Of a stretch of DNA of 64,000 nucleotides, positions 45,584 to 56,671 are shown in pieces. Numbering within the stretch: the first letter of the stretch is position 1; the number at the start of each line of letters is the position of its first letter. Both the position numbers and the translations under genes were made by a program. The stretch is from assembly GCF_021730395.1 (NCBI RefSeq), contig NC_069364.1, positions 83,657,972 to 83,721,971 of the forward strand. The letters are read 5' to 3'. The notes under the pieces were generated by a model. It was not told where the DNA came from and made no database searches. It was given only the letters and a program-made list of their open reading frames with translations. The DNA is from Mercenaria mercenaria. Its lineage: Eukaryota > Mollusca > Bivalvia > Venerida > Veneridae.

Positions 45584-46451
45584 AAAAAGCTGTCGGTTGA
45601 CTGGACTATTCGAAGAATTGATTGAAGTATGGGTTCAAAATATCTGACAAAAAATAAAAGATAGATAAGACAAACAATCTACCTGTATTTGTGGATCAGG
45701 ATATATCTTGAACTATAAGGCAATGTGTGGCAATGATGGTAAGAAAGTGTTCAAAGTTTCGAAGTTATATATCAAGCATTTTAGAAAAAAAAATGGAATT
45801 GTATGCGAACCGTAACTAATTTCTATGCCAAAAGAAAACGCCATAACTAAGCTAAAGACCTTGTCCTAGTTATTCAGTCTTGCCTACATATGTATACTAT
45901 GATAGTAAACAAGTGGTCAGCAGAAAAAGTTGTTTAAAAGTACTTCTATTTCTGTCTCTAATGGTTTCAGAAAGGGATCAAATGCCCCAAGTTTAAACTA
46001 CAGACAAAGGTTAATGATAATTCAGCAAAAGACTTCATAAAAACATGTTTAAAGGTATGTCTGTGTTTAGCTCTAGAGGCCCCTAAAAGGGGACCATTGC
46101 GCGTTTTGAAACAAATCTGGAAATGACCTTATAATGGTGGTACAGAGCAAGTTTGATCAAGATCCATCATGCTGTTCATAGCATAGGTCGTTTAAAACTT
46201 CTTTCTAGTTTTAGCTCTAGTGGTCACCAAAAGGGGTTAAGTGCCACAAGCAGTTAACGTTTACATCCGCCAATTTTGTTTCCCTATTGAGAACTAGGCA
46301 AATCTAACCTTAAGTAACACACAAGATATAACACCTAAGAGGTAATACGTAACATGTAAGAGGTAACTGATAACACGTAACACATAATATGTCATATATA
46401 AGAGGTTATGCATAAAAACTAAGACAAAATGTCCCTAATAGGCTTCCGTAC

Positions 46452-47044
46452 AGGTGAGAACTACACCCTGTGCTTTGTTCATTTTACACAACGTCAGATC
46501 TTCTGAATATGATGTACGCATAAAAATTGCTTTTTTACCAGTCCGAATTCAAACAGACGAAATATGAACACTTGAATATCATGTCAACTAACTAGTTTTC
46601 CGGTGCGAATATTTTTGTTTGTGTTTTGGAACACATTTATTTTAAACATTAACTCTCCGCCGAAGAAAACTTTTATAAACTATGCTTATTAAATAAGATT
46701 CATAAATTTTATTACATGCTTATGTTTAAATTATGCCGGTTGTTTTGTTACTAAGCAAGTGCCCGTTTTATTTACACGACGTTAAAAAAAATGTAGACTG
46801 CGTCACTGTGTTTAACGAGTTACGAGAAAGTTACGAGGTTACGAGGATTGCGATATGCGGACTTACGAGGACGTTGATAAGACGGTTTGCGAGAATCATA
46901 AATATTCTCGTAAATCGGAACTTACGAGAAATGGACCTCGCAAGTTTCTCGTAAAGTTACGATATTGATAAGACGGCCCCGAGAGTAAATTTAGAGTTTC
47001 CTTGCCGTTTTCATTCTCCTACTTAATTTAGGTTCGTTAGCTGT
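46452..47044. other. Spacer holding the right TCTCGTAAG-rich terminus
   Basis: 46790-46985 is a TACGAG-rich stretch ending TTGATAAGACGGCCCC, in opposite orientation to 31807-32000. GTTGATAAGACGG also occurs internally at about 46871. No gene. Confidence 0.45.
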
Positions 47045-49640
47045 AATTAAGAAGCGGAAATAGATGACGCGTGATTTTCATGGAAGAGTATTAGTCTGTG
47101 TCAAGAATTACATTCCTGCAAGAAGAAGATATGATTCAGAAGTACATTGTGTTGAATGCATTTGGATTTAAATAAGGGTTTTTAACAAAAAGTTACTTTA
47201 TGGGACATTCTATCACCCTCCTAATTCATTACCCATGGTACTCACTAATATTGAAAATTCAATCGGACTAGCTTACGGTACTGGTATACAACACATGGTT
47301 AAAACTGGAGATTTAAACCTGGAAGTTTGATAATGCTGATTATGGCGTTCTGCGACGGGAAGCATCTCTTGTAGACTGGGAGTCACTGTTTCGCCATGAC
47401 ATTGATTGGGTCAAATATACACTAAAATATAACAGAGAAAATTAAACATATTTCAGAACAGTTTATACCACATAAACAAATAACAGTTCGCCAGAAGGAC
47501 CCATAATGGATGCATAACGAAAGTAGGAAAAGAAAACGGATGTATGATAGAGTTAAAAGAACACAGAATTAAGAACACTGGACACAGTACAAACAACTGT
47601 CGGTCTGATTACAAATGCGAAAACAAACATGTCTATTAAACTAACTGACACATTGAAATCTCAGCAACTATCACCCTCTGATTACTGGAAAACACTCAAA
47701 CAATTAATTAAATCAAGCTTAGTCAACTCTCAAATACCAGTCTTTGGAAAAGTGACATATACATATACTACACTGACAATGCTGATAAAGCTAACTCACT
47801 CAACACATTTTTTCAAGCACAGACTACAACTGATGACAGTAACAAACCACTCTCATTCATACATATAAATCACACTGCGCCAAGCCTATATTCTATTTCA
47901 CTAACCAAAGCGGAGGCTGCCATGATACTGCAATCACTTACATTAGGAAAAGCTACTGGTCCGGGTAATATTAAGGTTGTTCGCGGAAGTGTTAAACTAC
48001 AGACAGATATCATTACTTAGTACAATTAGCAAAGTGATGGAAAAAAATTTATCTATAACCATTTATTCAACGTTTGTTTCTAATAATGCTATAACTTCTT
48101 TGCAATCTGGTTTTATTTCTGGCGACTCAACTGTAAATCAACTAGTTACTATATATAGTACCTTCTGCAAATCTCTTGACGAAGCAAAAGAGGTCCATGC
48201 GGTTTTCTGTGCCATATCCAAAGCTTTCGACACATTCTGGAATCGGGGCCTTGGCTTCTGCATAAACGTAATGCAACAGGAATTCCTGGTCAGCTCTTTC
48301 TGTGGTTTAATAATTACCTGTCAAATAGAAAACAAAAGTTGTGTTACCTGGAGCCTTTTCCTAAACTGTTTCTATCACTGACGGTGCCCCGTAATGACCC
48401 ATCCTTGGTCCCCTTTTATTCCTTGTGCACATTAATGGTATTGTTTGACAGATAAATTCTACTGTTCGCCTATTTGCAGATGATACATAATTGTTGACAA
48501 TCCAATAATTGCAGCCGACACTCTCAATTCGGACCTTAAGAAAATATCGCTGACACATGGCTGGTGGCTTTCAATCCAAACACAACTGAATCTCCTCTTA
48601 TATCTTGAAAGTCAACAAAACCATTTCACCCTCCTTTGAAAATGAATTATATAGCAATCTCTGAAGCTGACACCTATAAACATTAGATTAACACTTTCTA
48701 ATGATGTGACCTGGCATCAACACATAGACAATATAAAGCAGAAAGCATGGCAACGGATAAACATAATGAGGAACAATAAATTCATAACTGACAGGAAATC
48801 TTTGGAAACTATTTACACATCTTCCATACGACCCTTACTGGAATATTCAGATGTTGTTTGGGATAATATAACAAACTATGAAGAATCACAACTTGAAGCA
48901 ATCCAGTAAGAGGCAGCCCGAATCATATCTGGAGCTACAAAATTGGTATCTATTGCAAACTTTTATACAGAGACAGGACTAGAACCCTTAAAACCTAGAC
49001 GACGCAAACATAAACATATTCTTTTCTATAGAATGCAGAATAACCTCTCTCCGCATTACCTCTCTAACCTCGTTCCAGTCAATGTCGGTGACTTTTCTAA
49101 TTACAGACTCCGAAATTATCAAAATACTAGAAGCTTACCTTGCAACATACAGCTGTATTCAAATTCCTTCCTTCGTTTTTCTATTCGTGAATGAAATTCA
49201 CTTCTACAACACGTACGAGATGCCTCGTCCCTAGTTATTTTTTTTTTAAAAAGCAGGATCAAAGGTTTAAATGCAAACATTCCTGAATATTACTATACTG
49301 GAGATCGGGTACTTTAAATAATGCACACACGACTTAGAACACACTGTAGTTCTCTCAAAGAAGATCTCTTCCGGAAAAATATTGTCCAATGTCCACTTTG
49401 CGAATGCGGCGAAATCGAAGGCAGCAACAAATATTTCTTTGCTTTCCAATGGTACAACACCGATCGACAGGAACTTCTCGACTGTTACTGTCTCACTTTT
49501 TACACTGTTATCTGGCGATAACAACTTAGGATCTGACATAACAATCTTATCTTCAAGCATGTCCAAGAATACATCAAGAAAACAGAACGGTTCACAGAGT
49601 AGTTAAATTATGCCATACTGTTCGTTCAATTTTACCACAC
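47045..49640 (+). mobile_element. Degraded LINE with endonuclease, RT and C-terminal finger remnants
   Basis: In order on the plus strand: apurinic-like endonuclease pieces (VCVKNYIPARRRY, then GTFYHPPNSLPMVL and a TGDLNLE phrase, about 47100-47330); RKRMYDR and HWTQYKQL near 47530-47610; SPSDYWKTLKQLIKSS (47675-47720); RT fingers and palm (LLSTISKVMEK, SGFISGDSTVNQLV, 47995-48150); LFADDT (about 48468-48486); thumb TWHQHIDNIKQKAWQRINIM (48708 on) and RPLLEYSDVVWD; after a stop at 48907-48909 EAARIISGATKL; a C-terminal finger CPLCECGEIEGSNKYFF at 49391. At least four stops or frameshifts break it. The clade is unlike the CR1/L2 copies. Known role when intact: self-copying by target-primed reverse transcription. 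Confidence 0.82.
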
Positions 49641-49727
49641 ACATTTCAAAAACCAACAGCAACAGTCATTTTTATGCTCTCCGAAAGGTAAGCATATAGT
49701 TGCCACTTCGTCCGTCAGTCCCACATT

Positions 49728-50028
49728 TCTGGTTAAGTTTAGCGAATATGTTTTAGCATTTTAATATGTATTGAGCATAAAAGTGATGATCTGGTATAAT
49801 ATAGTCATAAGCGTATTAATTTTTGTACCCGGTTTATGATATCCACAGTATAAAGCGGGGATTCAAGCGGCAAGCAAGTGTTCCCTGTGTCCGTTTCATG
49901 TCTTCTTATTTTAAGAGCATTGATGGTAAAAATGCATTTTAAAACAATTATTACAAAATGCGTTTTATGATCGTCTCCTATGCTCAGTACATGTTAAAAT
50001 GCTTAATAATATTCGCTAATCTTAACCA

Positions 50029-50032
<4 letters not shown>
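49728..50032. repeat. 305-bp inverted-repeat element ending in a poly-G run
   Basis: CTGGTTAAGTTTAGCGAATA and GTTTTAGCATTTTAATATG (49732-49785) are mirrored at 49978-50031 (CATGTTAAAATGCTTAATAA, TATTCGCTAATCTTAACCAG). Arms of about 55 bp at about 88 percent. The right arm runs directly into G38 at 50029-50066 and, after a short gap, G17 at 50079-50095. A related start phrase TATGCTCTCCGAAAGGTAAG precedes it at 49674. Confidence 0.7.
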
Positions 50033-50067
<35 letters not shown>

Positions 50068-50095
50068 GGTAGGTAATTGGGGGGGGGGGGGGGGG

Positions 50096-53000
50096 TCCAG
50101 GCCCCAAGTGTTTGTGATATAAAGGCCAAACTTCTATCATAATCATTTTGAAAGCTGCCTAAAGGAACACAATATCAATGCAATATACTCAAACTACTAG
50201 TATGTGATTGCTAGACTAAAGGACGACTTACTTGACATGCCTCAAACGCATTGAACAGCCCCTGATGTTTGGTACTTATACTATATACCAATTTGAGCTT
50301 TACATCGATGACCTTGACCCCGGTAGTCCCTGAGCCGTGCCCAAATATATTTTGTTTATTTGTTTCGTTTTATCTTACTTATGTGTAGTTGATGTTTGTT
50401 TTTTAAATCTTTCCACTACAGTTAAAAATTTCTATTTATGACGTGTCTATCTGGCTGTGTTTCCTGTACTCTGCGTTTCAGGAAATCTTTTTAATTTCAA
50501 TTATTTGCACAGAATAATGTGTATTGAAAGCACAAATGGTTTTCAGATAAAACCAGCGATATGATATAGAGACGGCAAAACTATTTAATGTCATAATCGA
50601 TTTTTCGAAACTCTCTCTTGGCGGGATCACATTGGCATTGAAAGCAATTCTGAAAATCCTTTTTAATGGCCTTCCGGAAAATATTTGAAAATAGGAATAA
50701 ATATTACATATAGTTTATGTAAACACAAAATTAACAAGTTCATGTGACGTTACAGTAATCTGTATTAGGCTGAAATTAGTGCACACTGTATACATGTATA
50801 GCTGAACAAGAATAAATGTACTACCACGTTTAACAATCGACTGTTACTGCATGGCATTTCCTTATGAATGTAGCTCTAAATACATAATTAATTTATATAT
50901 TTAGTAATTAAAAGTTAATTATATTTGTTGAGGATTTTCTACATTTGAAGTAAACTATCTAATCGAGTAAACAAAACCATTTGAAGCTATCATCAAAATA
51001 GCTAGGTCTCCTGTTAATAAAATTTATTACAACTTTTGAAAGCTTTGTACATATTGTGACTTACAAACCAGCATGTTTTATGTTTTTGTATCACTTGAAT
51101 GGGAAATATTTAGAAACCTTATTCTTGTTTTATGATGCTGCGTGAAATTCGTTGCTCTTTTCTAATAACCTGCAGTCGCTGGACTGCATTCAAAGTAACT
51201 TTTATTTCTGATTTCAATTTAAAACGTATCCTGGCTTCTTACTACAGTATCTGAGAGAGGTTCTTTGCACACGAGAGGTTTCCTAAAGTCGTCGTAGAAT
51301 AGTGAAGATGGTTAGCTAACGTGCAAGAAAATCTAGGGTGATAGTCTCAAATTAAGGTGCCCTTCGGGGCAGACCACTACCAAATCAAATGTAAGCCTCC
51401 GCTGGTCTAGTAGTCCAACTATAAATAGTGCTAATCTTTCTCCATTTCCTCGTGCCCTTTATCAACAGCATCATGTTTTCTTTTACTCTCGGTAACATTC
51501 TATCAAAATCGGCATGTTCCTATCGCATGCTAGGTAAAATAGAGAAATTGAAAGAAGCGAAAAGAAGAAACATTTAGCGGGTTGTATTTAACGAACTGTA
51601 GTTTTCTTATATAAACGTTAACACCCCTTTTCTTTTTGTTTTTCTAAAGTAGCTATATAGTTCTTTATGACAATACAAGTCTCTCAAAATCTGATATGCT
51701 AGAAAATGTCGGAAAACCGTTATAATGTAAGTAGATTTTAAATGAAATAAAGAACAGCCGGATTTAGTGGTGCTCAGCCTTCGAGAAATTCAAGATGGCC
51801 GCCAAGATGGTACGAAGCACCGTCTAGGTATGAAGGTATTACATGCCTCCGCTACTATTTTCTATATCAAATAACAATTTATAACATACTTTTATCAAGA
51901 TTTCTAGCCTTTCACTTCCTGCGAGACTACCCCTGTCTTGAAGGTCCGCCTTTTGGCAATCAATATATACCCAAAAAATATGGGGTTGACCATAATGCAG
52001 TGAAACCATGGTCACGTGACTGAGACACGTGATGAAAACGCTAATATTGCGTAGGTAGACATCAGGAAATACCTACTTTCACTTTCATTTCACCAGGCAG
52101 CTTCAAATCAACTTTTGAAGCATATAACGTAGCTTAAAATCATCTGCGGACATTCCTTTTTACAATCAAGCATCAATAAAACTTATATCTGGCATAAAAA
52201 TGGCCTTTACTAGGCGGGAAAATTGCACTATATATTGATATGGACTACATTTGAGTGGACCACGGAGGCAAATCCGGCTAATTGCCCCTTCATGCCTCTT
52301 ACATATTGTATGATTAAAATGAACTTTGCATTACTGCTCATGAACAAACTCAATCAAAGTGAGTCTGCAATTTTCACTGTTTGCCTCGGTGCTTCCGAGG
52401 GATCTACTTTCCAGATTTTTTGATAACTGTTTCATATTCCACAGCAATTTTGTCCGACAAATGTCATAGTTAAAAAAAACACAATATCTTAATTTCTTTA
52501 TGTGTTGCATACAGTTAGGTTGTGTAAAACCTGAGCTACATTTGTATTTTCTAAATTGGTGCCGACAGGAAATATTCACACTTGAATTTATAAAACTATG
52601 TAAATACTTACATAAATAGCCATTTTGCAAGCTTTATCTTATTTTCATGACAATTCTATCACATTTTTTCACAGATAACATTCAAACAGCAAACAAATGT
52701 GTGGGAGAAGTACTTGCAAACAACTGGTTGTATCATTTTTAAAAGTCTAACAAAAATATTTTTGTTTCATTTAATGCATGGGGCCAATAGCAATATAGCG
52801 TGATGCATTAAAACTATAAATAATTTATATTCCCCGAAGTCGGCTAGATGAAATAATGTTTTTAAAACATCTTGTCAGCCAACCATATTAGACTTTTACA
52901 TACTTTTGAAAAATTTAATTGCCTCGTTAAAAGCATTCCATCAAGAGCTTTTAAGTTATAAAATGTATTGATGCAATCACTATTTATGTATAAGGTGTGT

Positions 53001-54262
53001 TTCCACAACACTAATTACAACTCCATTAGAGCCTATAACTAGAATGTGTCCATTGGGATGATTTATTAATTACTTGCCAATACAAGAGATAAAAGGTAAG
53101 GGTAGATTTCGGAAACACAGAACACCACAAACACAGCCACAGAACCACGCATTTGCAAAGTAGGCCCACGACAAAAAGAAGCTGTAACGGAAGAAAAGTA
53201 TAGATGGGTTGCTTCAAAAATCCAGCAAGTACATTTTAATTTTTATGTAAAATATAGAAAGGGGGTGTAGGTGGGGGAAGGGGTAGAAAAGGATTAATAT
53301 CGTAACAAAGTTACAGGCACTTTCTAATCAGCAAGAAGGATCACAACTGTTTTTTTTTTGTGTGAAGACTTTATATATCCATTCCACAAAATATATGCAA
53401 ATATAAGATCAGCAGAAAGTGATCATGATACCCTCTCGCAATTTAAAAAAAATCAAAGGTTGACAACGCCTGCCATTTTGAAAAAGGACTGGACAAAACA
53501 AGCATATTGTTAAAAATTTCTGTTTTGAGAAAGGTTTGAAATAATTAATCGTTCCCCTGATCGATATATTTTGGCATGCGTTAGTGACAAAAATCAAAGG
53601 AAAATCAATCAATAAAGTAACAATCATTGAAATAAAAAAGTTAAATCATGAAATAAATCAAGCAGATTAATATGTATATTCTTTTATTTTCGTTTTATGT
53701 GTTCAGAAATAAAAAGCAAATATATCTGATATGGTGTAATTCTTTACGATTATTATGTTATTATTACATATAAAATATCATAATATTTCTTTTCTAACTG
53801 GAGTTTTGATATTTCAACGGGGGGAAGGGTGGTTTCGTCCAACTTGAAAGGTTTTTTGTCTTGGATTGGTTCTGTCCAACTCTCGCAAATGTACACAACG
53901 TTTTTTTTTATATTTTTTCCGTGGAACATAAGGCACAGCCTACGGTTGTTAATTTGAGCACTATATTAAAGAACACTTGATTGAATTTTGATATCCAGAG
54001 TGTTTTCTTTCAAATCAGAATGGTATCTGGTACCTTATAATAGAATATACAAGACAAAAACTATCTTTGTTCTTTTTTCTACACATTCGTTTCACATGCT
54101 AGAAATGCTTTACAAGGAATAATAGCCCCCAAAAGGAATATTTCTTCTAAAATAAGTAACGTTGAGACAGACAGAAAGACAGATAAACCAACATCGCTCT
54201 GCGTCAATTTAGTTTATTTGCGCTGTTTCAGTATTTGATGAGTTTCCGTTTTATTTGCAGTT
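50096..54262. other. Long intergenic stretch without recognisable genes
   Basis: AT-rich. It includes R125 repeat copy 2 at 50826-50955. Frames such as 52223-52423 are short and motif-free. Around 51960-52220 sequence with GGTCACGTGACTGAG is less AT-rich but no exon can be supported. GGTTTCGTCC-like short repeats lie near 53830-53870. Confidence 0.45.
50826..50955 (+). repeat. Interspersed repeat R125, copy 2
   Basis: CAATCGACTGTTACTGCATG, GCATTTCCTTATGAATGTAG, CTCTAAATACATAATTAATT, then GAGGATTTTCTACATTTGAA. Matches 57237-57365 along its whole length. Confidence 0.65.
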
Positions 54263-54940
54263 TTAGCTCATCTGATTTTTTTTGAGAAAAAAAAGATGGG
54301 TTATTGTCATCACTTGATCGGCGTCTGCGTCGACGTCGACGTTGCCTGGTTAAGGTTTATGTTTAGGTCAGCTTTTCTCTTAAATTTATCAAAGCTATTG
54401 CTTTACAACTTGCAGCACTTCTTTCACCATCCATAGCTGACTCTCTAAAGCAAGAGACATAACCTGATCCTGCTTTTTTCAAGAATTATGGCCCCTTTGG
54501 GACTTACAAAATATCAGATTTCTTGGTTAAGTTTTGCGTTTAGGTCAAAGTTTCTCCTAAACTATCAAAGCTATTGTTTTAAAATTTGCAACACGTATTC
54601 ACCATCAAAAGCTGACTCTGTTCAGCAAGAAACATTACTCCATCCTGCTTTTTGCAAGAATTATGGCCCACTTTGGACTTAGAAAATATCAGATTTCTTG
54701 GTTAAGTTTTGCGTTTAGGTCAAAGTTTCTCCTAAACTATCAAAGCTATTGTTTTAAAATTTGCAACACGTATTCACCATCAAAAGCTGACTCTGTTCAG
54801 CAAGAAACATTACTCCATCCTGCTTTTTGCAAGAATCCAGAAGCTAGCGGTTGGTTTCCTTTGCTTTATTAAAAATTGCTGACCCCAGTCAACGTCGAAG
54901 TCAGTGACAATCACTCGATCACGGACTCGGTTTAATAGAG
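54263..54940 (+). repeat. Tandem element, 175-bp units (TATCAAAGCTATTG family)
   Basis: Starts TTTTAGCTCATCTGATTT with a GATGGGTTATTGTCATCACT phrase and a CGTCGACGTCGACGTTGCC stretch. Then units with TTAAGTTTTGCGTTTAGGTC, AAACTATCAAAGCTATTG, TCCATCCTGCTTTTTGCAAG. Two units (54488 and 54663) are nearly identical over 175 bp, giving two nearly identical open frames that are a by-product. It ends near GTCAGTGACAATCACTCGAT at about 54920. A related single unit lies at 12166-12300. Confidence 0.85.
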
Positions 54941-55639
54941 TCTTTTCGTGAGATGTAACGAAATAGGTGGAATCTCATATGTCCTGCAGCATATGCGTAG
55001 ACGGTAATATATTGTATAAATTTAATGGACTCTTTGATCCCAAAGGAGGAAATATGATAACGCTGAGTAGAAAACGCCTCTTTCTATAATAAGTATAATT
55101 GATATAATTGTGGTTTAAAAAATATATATCTATGTATTTCCTAAAAATGCTAAACTTCATATAATATATAGATACGTGTCAATTGATAATATTCCAATTT
55201 TATTAAACGTGATTATTGACACAGTTCCTTGAGATACTATATTGCTACCAGTCGTTATAGACCGACGCTGGAAAACAATGTAAAAATAGTATAAAGGACA
55301 CATTATTTATGTCAGAGCCATGATCTGAACATTTATCATCATAGCGATATAGCGGCAAAAGTTCGACACAGCAACAGATCAGTATAAAACTACATTTTAT
55401 TCAATAGATAACGTAACTGAGGCTATTTGTTATCTAAAATCGTTGTCTATGCCTAGTAGTCTAGCGAGTATGTGAATTTGCATTTTTCTGAATATAATGT
55501 TAAGCTTTGTGGTCAAAGTATTTCCATTTGTAATGAATGATTTTATGCGGGTATTATCAGTTACATTCAAAGACATACATTTGTGGGTGTTATTTCTATC
55601 AAACAAGCTTTGTTGCAGTATTTCAAGGAATTCAAAAGA
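54941..55639. other. 3' flank of ninjurin 2
   Basis: AT-rich; no gene. It would hold the 3' UTR of the minus-strand ninjurin; several TTTATT hexamers (AATAAA on minus) are present, for example near 55397. Confidence 0.4.
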
Positions 55640-56650
55640 TCAGTTTAAGAATCCGAATCCAGTTATGAGTCCATTTGCAACGAGTATAAAAAGAACCAGA
55701 TAATTTCCAATTTCGTCGAGGACTCTTATTAACCTTCTTCTGTTTCTTATTCTTTCCTCCTCTTCTTCATTGATTTCATCGCTGTTCAGCGCTTGATTTA
55801 TGTGCTCGTTCATGTTTTGACGTCTTATCATACAGATTGCAAACATAATTTGAAAAGTCATAGATATGATTATACAACTGAGTATAAAGTTTTTGTATTT
55901 GCTTCCTTCAGATGTCAGGAGAGCTCTTAGTTGAGCAATATTGGCTATCATAAGAGAAAAATCCATCATGTTGTGGACTGAAATCTTCCTCCTTCCCCAT
56001 AGATTCTTTTCCGATCCAGCTATTGAGTTTTTTCTAGAACCAGGTTGTTCGCATGTGGGTCCTTCCGAAGCACTGTTGGGGTTTGACTGGTTTAAATCGC
56101 GTGTACTGTTAGGGGACGTAGCTGAAGCAGACATATTTCCTTTCGACGTCGGTAATTCTTCAAAAGTGTCTTCCAGTATTTGCTGATTTCGTAAAAATGA
56201 TAACTGCGAGGCCCGTCGATTTTTACTAGACAGTGCCGCAGCCGCTGATAAGTTACTTGGATTTAACGAAAGTGATCTCTTAAGAGCACGTCCAGTAGAT
56301 GGTTTCGGGCGTTTCAAAACCCCTGGTAATTCCTGCTGGTCTGCCGTTGCTGTTATTGATTCCGATTCAGTTGACGTACTTGATACATCTGAGGAACATC
56401 CACTCCGTGTCGTTTTGTCTTGAACTGTTCGCGGGAATCTCTGCTGCATAGCTGACTGCTGTTCCTGCTGGATCACTTCTAAATCTACATTGGCTTCCAG
56501 ATCAGACTTGTATGAAGCTAAGCGAGAAGACGACGATTTGGCCGATTGATGTCGCATGTCAAATTTATCTTGTTCCGGCCGATTTATATTTTCAATTTTA
56601 GGCAGACTTTTATTTACTTCTGACTGAAACATTTGCTGCTGTGCTTTGTC
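55640..56650 (-). CDS. Ninjurin family protein with long N-terminal tail (last exon; 5' exon not found)
   Basis: A 336-codon terminal exon. The open frame starts at 56671, but TATTCTTTCAG ends at 56651 on the minus strand, an evident splice acceptor, so the exon begins at GACAAAGCACAG (phase 0) and the real start is upstream. About 220 residues of Gln/Ser-rich, probably disordered sequence (QQEQQSAMQQRF, SSDVSSTSTESESI, RALKRSLSLNPSNLSAAAAL) precede the ninjurin core: amphipathic region RRKISVHNMMDFSLMIANIA, membrane helix NFILSCIIISMTFQIMFAIC, an acidic-basic loop (NEEEEERIRNRRR) and membrane helix YLVLFILVANGLITGFGFLN at the C-terminus. K and D residues aligning with those reported for NINJ1 assembly are kept. 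Known ninjurins have tails of tens of residues; this one is several times longer and may be a regulatory region. The gene points towards the other ninjurin, 39 kb away. Confidence 0.85.
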   Translation of the reverse strand, partial: DKAQQQMFQSEVNKSLPKIENINRPEQDKFDMRHQSAKSSSSRLASYKSDLEANVDLEVIQQEQQSAMQQRFPRTVQDKTTRSGCSSDVSSTSTESESITATADQQELPGVLKRPKPSTGRALKRSLSLNPSNLSAAAALSSKNRRASQLSFLRNQQILEDTFEELPTSKGNMSASATSPNSTRDLNQSNPNSASEGPTCEQPGSRKNSIAGSEKNLWGRRKISVHNMMDFSLMIANIAQLRALLTSEGSKYKNFILSCIIISMTFQIMFAICMIRRQNMNEHINQALNSDEINEEEEERIRNRRRLIRVLDEIGNYLVLFILVANGLITGFGFLN

Positions 56651-56671
56651 CTGAAAGAATAATGCCATCAA

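Larger units (their letters stand above)
43764..46451. mobile_element. Unclassified 2.7-kb element with long TIRs and AGGT target duplication
   Basis: The left end GTACGGAAGCCTATTAGGGA continues through ACATTTTGTCTTAG and TTTTTATGCAT. The right end is its exact reverse complement for about 43 bp, and similarity carries on to roughly 100 bp through words such as TTACCTCTTA. AGGT stands directly outside both termini (43760-43763, 46452-46455). No transposase motif is visible; the frame at 45293-45583 (96 codons) is unrecognised. A foldback MITE copy and two short tandem arrays lie inside. Most likely a non-autonomous DNA transposon; superfamily unknown. Confidence 0.72.

Noticed and set aside
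54488-54872. Two almost identical small open frames that could be paralogous peptides
   Set aside because: They are the same frame of two 175-bp units of a tandem repeat that also occurs at 12.2 kb.
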